A stretch of DNA of 9,496 bases. Origin: Bacteroidota bacterium. GTDB taxonomy: Bacteria; Bacteroidota; Bacteroidia; NS11-12g; UBA9320. This document shows, in pieces, positions 6,054-9,496 of this stretch. Made by a program: the position numbers and the translations under genes. The stretch lies in the NCBI GenBank assembly GCA_003485825.1, contig DNHN01000240.1, positions 1-9,496 of the forward strand, read 5' to 3'. The notes beneath the pieces are model-generated. The model did no database searches. It saw only the letters and a program-made list of their open reading frames with translations, and was not told the DNA's origin. How positions within the stretch are numbered: position 1 is the stretch's first letter; each line of letters opens with the position of its first letter.

Positions 6054-7973
6054 ATGAACGACGAAACAGCGGCTAAAATGAGTGAAAATAAAGGCACAGA
6101 AGACACCCCTAATGTGCCGATTAGCACGAGTACAGACGAGCAAAATAGTGAGCTACGCAAAGCCGTAATACGCTCAGAAGATACTGAACAAGAGTTAGAT
6201 ACATCTTCATTGGAAGAAAAGTCTTTGGAAGAACTTGTGGCCCTGGCTAGTGAGATGTTGGTACTCACCCCAAAAGCAGCAGCAGATAAACTTAAGGTCA
6301 TAAAAAATGTGTTTTATGAGAAATATAATGCTGCTAAGAACGATGCAAAAGAGTTGTTTGAGCAAGAAAACACCGATCCTGAAGTACATTTCAAGTACGA
6401 AAAGGCTCCACTTACCAACCAACTGACAGAAATAGATGCGCAAATAAAGCAAGCTCGCGTAGAAGAAAAACTACGGATAGAACAAGAAAAAAAGAAAAAC
6501 TTAGCTACTAAAGGAGCGCTCTTAAAAAAACTAGAGGAAATTGTAAGCAATGATGAAACGCTAGACAGCATAAGTCAAGTAAAAGAGATACAGCGCGAGT
6601 GGAAAGCAATACGCGTATTGCCAAAAGAAGCCGTACAGGATCTTTGGGACAGGTACAATCTCCTTCAAAATAAATTCTATGATAATCACGGTATTAACAT
6701 TGAACTTAAAGAATTAGATCGTCAAAAAAACCTAGAGGCTAAGATTGAGCTTACTAAAAAAGTAGAAGAACTGCACAACGAGAAGTCAATCAAACGTTGC
6801 TTTATTCTACTGAATAAACTACACGAAGATTTTAAAAATGTAGGTCCCGTTCCTCAGGAAAGTCGAGAGCCCATTTGGCTAGCCTTCAAATCTGCCAGTG
6901 ATGCAGTCTATGAAGCAAAGCGTGCTGTTTATGAAGAATTAGAGAAAGCAAAAGAAGATAATCTAGCTAAAAAAAATCTCTTAATAGAAAAAGCCGAAGT
7001 ATTTAATGCCGTTAAACCAGAAACCATTAAAGACTGGAATGAAAAGACGAAGGTGTTTGAAGACCTCTTTAGTGAATGGAAAAAAATAGGTCCAGTACCC
7101 AAAAGTGATAAAGATGCTGCATGGACTAAGTTCAATGGCATTAGAAATGACTTCTACACGGGTAGAAAAGCATTTTTCAAAGTATTAAATGCGGAGAAAG
7201 GAACTAATCTAAAAGCAAAAGAAGCCTTATGCGCAAGTGTAGAAGCATTAGCTGAAAGTAAAGATTGGGCCGAGACCACCAAAAAAATACTGAATGCTCA
7301 AGCAGAATGGAAAAAAATAGGACCTGTACCAGAAAAAGTAAATCAAGCCATTTGGAAAAGATTCAGGTCTACCTGCGATAAATTCTTTGAGGCTAAAAAT
7401 GCTGCATTCTCGGGTAAAAGAGAAGAAGAAAAGGAGAACTTAGTCAAAAAAGAGGAATTGATTAAACGGCTGAAAGCGCTAAGTACGAAAAAAGTCACTC
7501 ACAAAGAGGCATTTGCGGAACTTAAACAGATAAATGCCGAATGGAGATCTGCTGGCTTCGTACCGCATAAGGATGTAAAACGCATTAGCAAAGCATATGA
7601 CGAAGCAAACAATGCTGTATACACGAAGTACAGTAAGCAAATAGAAGAAGCGAAGGCAGCCAACCTTGGTGAGCATTATGCATCTATAAAAGAAGCGTCA
7701 AAAGATGGTATAAAACAACTTGAAAGAGAAGAGTTTGGTATCAAAAAACGCATCGGAAGTCTAAGAGAAGAAATAGCCAGTATAGAAAGAAACATGTCAT
7801 TCTTTGCTATGTCTAAGACTGCTGAGAAAATGCTTAAGGACTTTGAGGTGAAAATAGAGAAAACTAAAAAGCAAATTGACAAGCTTAAGGTAGAACTCAG
7901 TGCTATCAAGAAAGCTAAGAGAGACGATACGTCAGCAGACTCTGAACCCTCTACAGAAGCCTCTGCTGAGTAG
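6054..7973 (+). CDS. DUF349 repeat protein, helical, function unknown
   Basis: A 639-residue highly charged protein with five DUF349 repeats. Each is marked by a W/F-K-x-x-G/R-x-V-P core: EWKAIRVLP (182-190), DFKNVGPVP (259-267), EWKKIGPVP (341-349), EWKKIGPVP (418-426) and EWRSAGFVP (496-504). Spacing is 77-82 residues, and each is followed by a helix with aromatic residues (KFYD, AVYEAK, DFYTGRK, KFFEAKN, AVYTKY). A degenerate partial unit may lie at about 60-110. The N-terminal 50 residues are acidic, Ser/Thr-rich and probably disordered. Residues about 555-625 look like a coiled coil, and the tail is again acidic and Ser-rich. There is no signal peptide, so it is cytoplasmic. The family is common in Bacteroidota, but I know of no established function. 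ATG 6054 is used; ATG 6078 is an alternative. The methyltransferase starts three bases after its stop. Confidence 0.9.
   Translation: MNDETAAKMSENKGTEDTPNVPISTSTDEQNSELRKAVIRSEDTEQELDTSSLEEKSLEELVALASEMLVLTPKAAADKLKVIKNVFYEKYNAAKNDAKELFEQENTDPEVHFKYEKAPLTNQLTEIDAQIKQARVEEKLRIEQEKKKNLATKGALLKKLEEIVSNDETLDSISQVKEIQREWKAIRVLPKEAVQDLWDRYNLLQNKFYDNHGINIELKELDRQKNLEAKIELTKKVEELHNEKSIKRCFILLNKLHEDFKNVGPVPQESREPIWLAFKSASDAVYEAKRAVYEELEKAKEDNLAKKNLLIEKAEVFNAVKPETIKDWNEKTKVFEDLFSEWKKIGPVPKSDKDAAWTKFNGIRNDFYTGRKAFFKVLNAEKGTNLKAKEALCASVEALAESKDWAETTKKILNAQAEWKKIGPVPEKVNQAIWKRFRSTCDKFFEAKNAAFSGKREEEKENLVKKEELIKRLKALSTKKVTHKEAFAELKQINAEWRSAGFVPHKDVKRISKAYDEANNAVYTKYSKQIEEAKAANLGEHYASIKEASKDGIKQLEREEFGIKKRIGSLREEIASIERNMSFFAMSKTAEKMLKDFEVKIEKTKKQIDKLKVELSAIKKAKRDDTSADSEPSTEASAE
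7074..7321 (+). repeat. Two identical 17-base copies within DUF349 repeats
   Basis: The 17-mer GAATGGAAAAAAATAGG occurs at 7074-7090 and again at 7305-7321, 231 bases (77 codons) apart, encoding the EWKKIG core of repeats 3 and 4. Only these two copies match exactly; the other three repeats have diverged in DNA. The match may reflect strong protein constraint or a more recent duplication of repeats 3 and 4. Each copy contains a seven-A run. Confidence 0.7.
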
Positions 7974-7976
7974 ACC

Positions 7977-8756
7977 ATGGGGAGTAAACCATATAGCAAG
8001 CTTGCTATAGCTGCAGCATATGCAAAGTATTACCTCCGTGCAAGTAGCAAGAACAAGGAACTCACACCTACTGTGTACAACGTCGTAGATGAGGTCTTGT
8101 CTGATGCGCGCAAAGTAAAGCACTCAGACATCGAAGCCGAAAGGTATAGGCTACAAAAAAGTAAACAAGTCATATCTTTCACAGACTATGGTAAATCAGG
8201 GAATATTTTTGTGAAGAAAGTAGCGGACATAGCAAAGAATGCGCTAAAACCGAAAAAGTACGCTCAACTAATAAGTAAGTTGGTAGCACAACGAGGTGCT
8301 AAAACTATCTTAGAGCTTGGCACTTCTTTAGGCATCACTACAGCGTACCTAGCCCGCAATAAAGGCACCGAAGTACAAACTATGGAGGGAGATCCTACTG
8401 TAGCAGACATCGCTCAGCACGTATGGAATCAGCTCGGACTCCAAAATATTAGCACCACTATAGGTAACTTTGATGTGACACTGGACCAACTCGAAGGAAA
8501 AACCTATGACGTCATTTACATAGATGGAAATCATAACCTAGAGCCAACAGTAAGGTACTTTGATGTGCTCCTTAAGCATTCCAATGCACAAACACTCTTT
8601 ATTTTTGATGACATTCACTACAGCAAAGGCATGGAAGAAGCTTGGGAAGCGATCAAAGCTCACAGCCAAACCACCACAACCATAGACTTGTTCTTCATTG
8701 GACTAGTTTATATCAACCCCTCGCTTGTCAAGCAGCATTTTGAGCTGAGATATTAA
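7977..8756 (+). CDS. Class I SAM-dependent methyltransferase (O-methyltransferase-like)
   Basis: A 259-residue Rossmann-fold methyltransferase. Motif I is ILELGTSLGITTAYLA at 111-126, the acidic end of strand beta-2 is MEGDP at 136-140, YDVIYIDGNHNLEP is at 177-190 and FIFDDIHYS at 208-216; the Asp-rich pattern is like that of catechol-type O-methyltransferases. About 105 residues precede motif I, including a tract (SFTDYGKSGNIFVKKVADIA, 67-86) that I recall as shared by Bacteroidota homologues. The C terminus (TIDLFFIGLVYI, KQHFELRY) also fits that subgroup. The acceptor substrate is unknown. No signal peptide is seen. ATG 7977 lies three bases after the DUF349 stop, so the pair is surely cotranscribed and probably translationally linked. 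A nine-A run follows the stop, with no terminator hairpin. Confidence 0.9.
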   Translation: MGSKPYSKLAIAAAYAKYYLRASSKNKELTPTVYNVVDEVLSDARKVKHSDIEAERYRLQKSKQVISFTDYGKSGNIFVKKVADIAKNALKPKKYAQLISKLVAQRGAKTILELGTSLGITTAYLARNKGTEVQTMEGDPTVADIAQHVWNQLGLQNISTTIGNFDVTLDQLEGKTYDVIYIDGNHNLEPTVRYFDVLLKHSNAQTLFIFDDIHYSKGMEEAWEAIKAHSQTTTTIDLFFIGLVYINPSLVKQHFELRY

Positions 8757-8827
8757 AAAAAAATACGTATCAAATACTAAATCATCCAATAGTTGCGTTT
8801 TAAGGAAAATTATAAACAAAGTCCAAT

Positions 8828-9064
8828 ATGATTAAAGACATTACTACAAACGAAATTATACTCTTAGCTTATAATGAATTACCACCTGATGAGCACAGGG
8901 ATATACTGCAAAAAATTAACGAGAACAAGGCGCTTAAATCACAATACGAGGCTATCTTGGAAGATATGAAAACATTAGATACAGCCTTCACATCACCTCA
9001 TCCTACGAGTGTAGAGATCATAAAAGAAGAGTCCTGCTCTTCTTCATCTCTAGAAATGATTTAG
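8828..9064 (+). CDS. Small hypothetical protein, anti-sigma N-terminal-like
   Basis: A 78-residue soluble, acidic protein that I cannot assign to a named function. Residues 9-40 (EIILLAYNELPPDEHRDILQ and the following helix) resemble the N-terminal helices of anti-sigma/zinc-finger-type proteins (the LxxYLYNELSPEE pattern), but the Cys and His zinc ligands are absent. The second half has a PTSVEIIKEE segment resembling the PSxxVxxIL tail of small Bacteroidota proteins. It ends in a Ser-rich SCSSSS tract. The A-rich upstream region (8757-8827) shows no convincing promoter, so it may be transcribed from the DUF349 operon 71 bases away. A strong terminator starts 24 bases after its stop. The convincing upstream context, codon use and terminator support it as a real gene. 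Confidence 0.75.
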   Translation: MIKDITTNEIILLAYNELPPDEHRDILQKINENKALKSQYEAILEDMKTLDTAFTSPHPTSVEIIKEESCSSSSLEMI

Positions 9065-9087
9065 CCCTAAACTGAATTAATACGTTA

Positions 9088-9125
9088 AAAAAGCCGTCTC
9101 AACTTTAAATTTGAGACGGCTTTTT
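9088..9125. terminator. Bidirectional intrinsic terminator
   Basis: A perfect 15-bp inverted repeat (AAAAAGCCGTCTCAA at 9088-9102 and its complement at 9111-9125) with an eight-base loop. The GC-rich core GCCGTCTC is flanked by an A run on the left and a T run on the right, so it can end transcription from both the small plus-strand gene and the minus-strand receptor gene that converge here. Confidence 0.93.
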
Positions 9126-9169
9126 AGTATCCAAGAATTACCCTAATACGGATAATTAGCAGTTACCTT

Positions 9170-9496
9170 CTAAAAACTATAGCTAAAGCTCAAGCTCGGT
9201 AGAAATGGAAGCTGGTTTTCGCGCTTATAGTTTACCCTGTCAAAATAGAAAATATTCTCCCTGTTGTACACATTGGTAATCGAAAAAATCGCCTCTGCCT
9301 TTCTATTCTCTTTTTTAAGCTCAAATCTGCGCTTTAAGGAAGCATCTAATCTGTGGTAGTACGGCAGCCTTCCTCTATTAATATCGTCGTAATATATTCC
9401 TAGCTCTCCATTCTCTGATACAAACTCAGAACTTGCGCCTCCATTAAAATCTAACTGCTCATAAAACCCTTGAGTAAGTGTAAAAGGAAATCCTGA
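9170..9496 (-). CDS. TonB-dependent receptor, C-terminal 108 residues (cut by window edge)
   Basis: The open frame runs from the window edge to TAG at 9172-9170. The translation includes RGRLPYYHRLDASLKRRFEL, a run of alternating residues typical of outer-membrane beta strands, then ITNVYNRENIFYFDRVNY and the ending PFLPSLSFSYSF with a terminal Phe, the sorting signal for the BAM machinery. This is the usual end of a Bacteroidota TonB-dependent (often CarboxypepD_reg-like) receptor, which imports nutrients across the outer membrane using TonB energy. The plug and most of the barrel lie outside the window, so the substrate cannot be inferred. It converges on the 78-residue gene and shares the terminator at 9088-9125. 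Confidence 0.88.
   Translation of the reverse strand, partial: SGFPFTLTQGFYEQLDFNGGASSEFVSENGELGIYYDDINRGRLPYYHRLDASLKRRFELKKENRKAEAIFSITNVYNRENIFYFDRVNYKRENQLPFLPSLSFSYSF

Noticed and set aside
6008..6301. Minus-strand open frame of 97 codons across the divergent promoter and DUF349 start
   Set aside because: It is antisense to the acidic N-terminal coding region, is Ser-rich as expected from reverse reading of Glu/Thr/Ser codons, and resembles no known protein.
6969..6976. A8 run and several A7 runs in the DUF349 gene as possible programmed frameshift sites
   Set aside because: The full-length frame is intact with all five repeats, and no stimulatory stem or useful alternative frame is visible; Lys-rich coding explains the runs.
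8763..8770. Palindrome ATACGTAT upstream of the small gene
   Set aside because: Eight bases only, no second copy and no clear promoter beside it to act as an operator.

Overview
The window looks like a chromosomal segment from a member of the Bacteroidota, probably an aerobic, free-living type. Four things point there: a secreted protein ending in a type IX secretion (Por) sorting domain; the end of a TonB-dependent outer-membrane receptor; promoters of the TAnnTTTG type placed very close to start codons, with little sign of Shine-Dalgarno sequences; and close resemblance of the PurC, YkuK-like, HMG-CoA-lyase-like and DUF349 proteins to the forms known from this phylum. The DNA is AT-rich throughout. 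I see no insertion sequence, phage gene, CRISPR array or RNA gene.

Layout. Positions 1-1331 hold three minus-strand genes: a YkuK/DUF458 RNase H-like protein, then ruvX, then the start of peptide deformylase (cut by the window edge). ruvX and def overlap by 4 bases (ATGA), and ruvX begins with TTG behind a TAnnTTTG promoter. A divergent spacer at 1332-1447 leads to a plus-strand run: a LuxC-family acyl-CoA reductase, purC, and a secreted NHL-propeller/PKD protein whose first ATG overlaps the purC stop codon. That protein converges on an HMG-CoA-lyase-like gene; the two 3' ends overlap by 10 bases and the plus-strand terminator lies inside the lyase coding region. The lyase diverges across only 45 bases from a DUF349 repeat protein, which is followed 3 bases later by a class I methyltransferase and then by a 78-residue hypothetical protein. 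A strong bidirectional terminator at 9088-9125 separates this run from a convergent TonB-dependent receptor whose last 108 codons are present.

How the genes work together. Most are housekeeping: translation (def), recombination or RNA processing (ruvX), purine synthesis (purC) and branched-chain or fatty-acyl metabolism (acyl-CoA reductase, HMG-CoA lyase). The parts of unknown function are the YkuK-like protein, the DUF349-methyltransferase pair and the small 78-residue protein. I found no clear evidence of a new multi-gene system. The most unusual observations are structural: compact divergent promoters, a terminator embedded in an opposing gene, and the tight DUF349-methyltransferase pairing.
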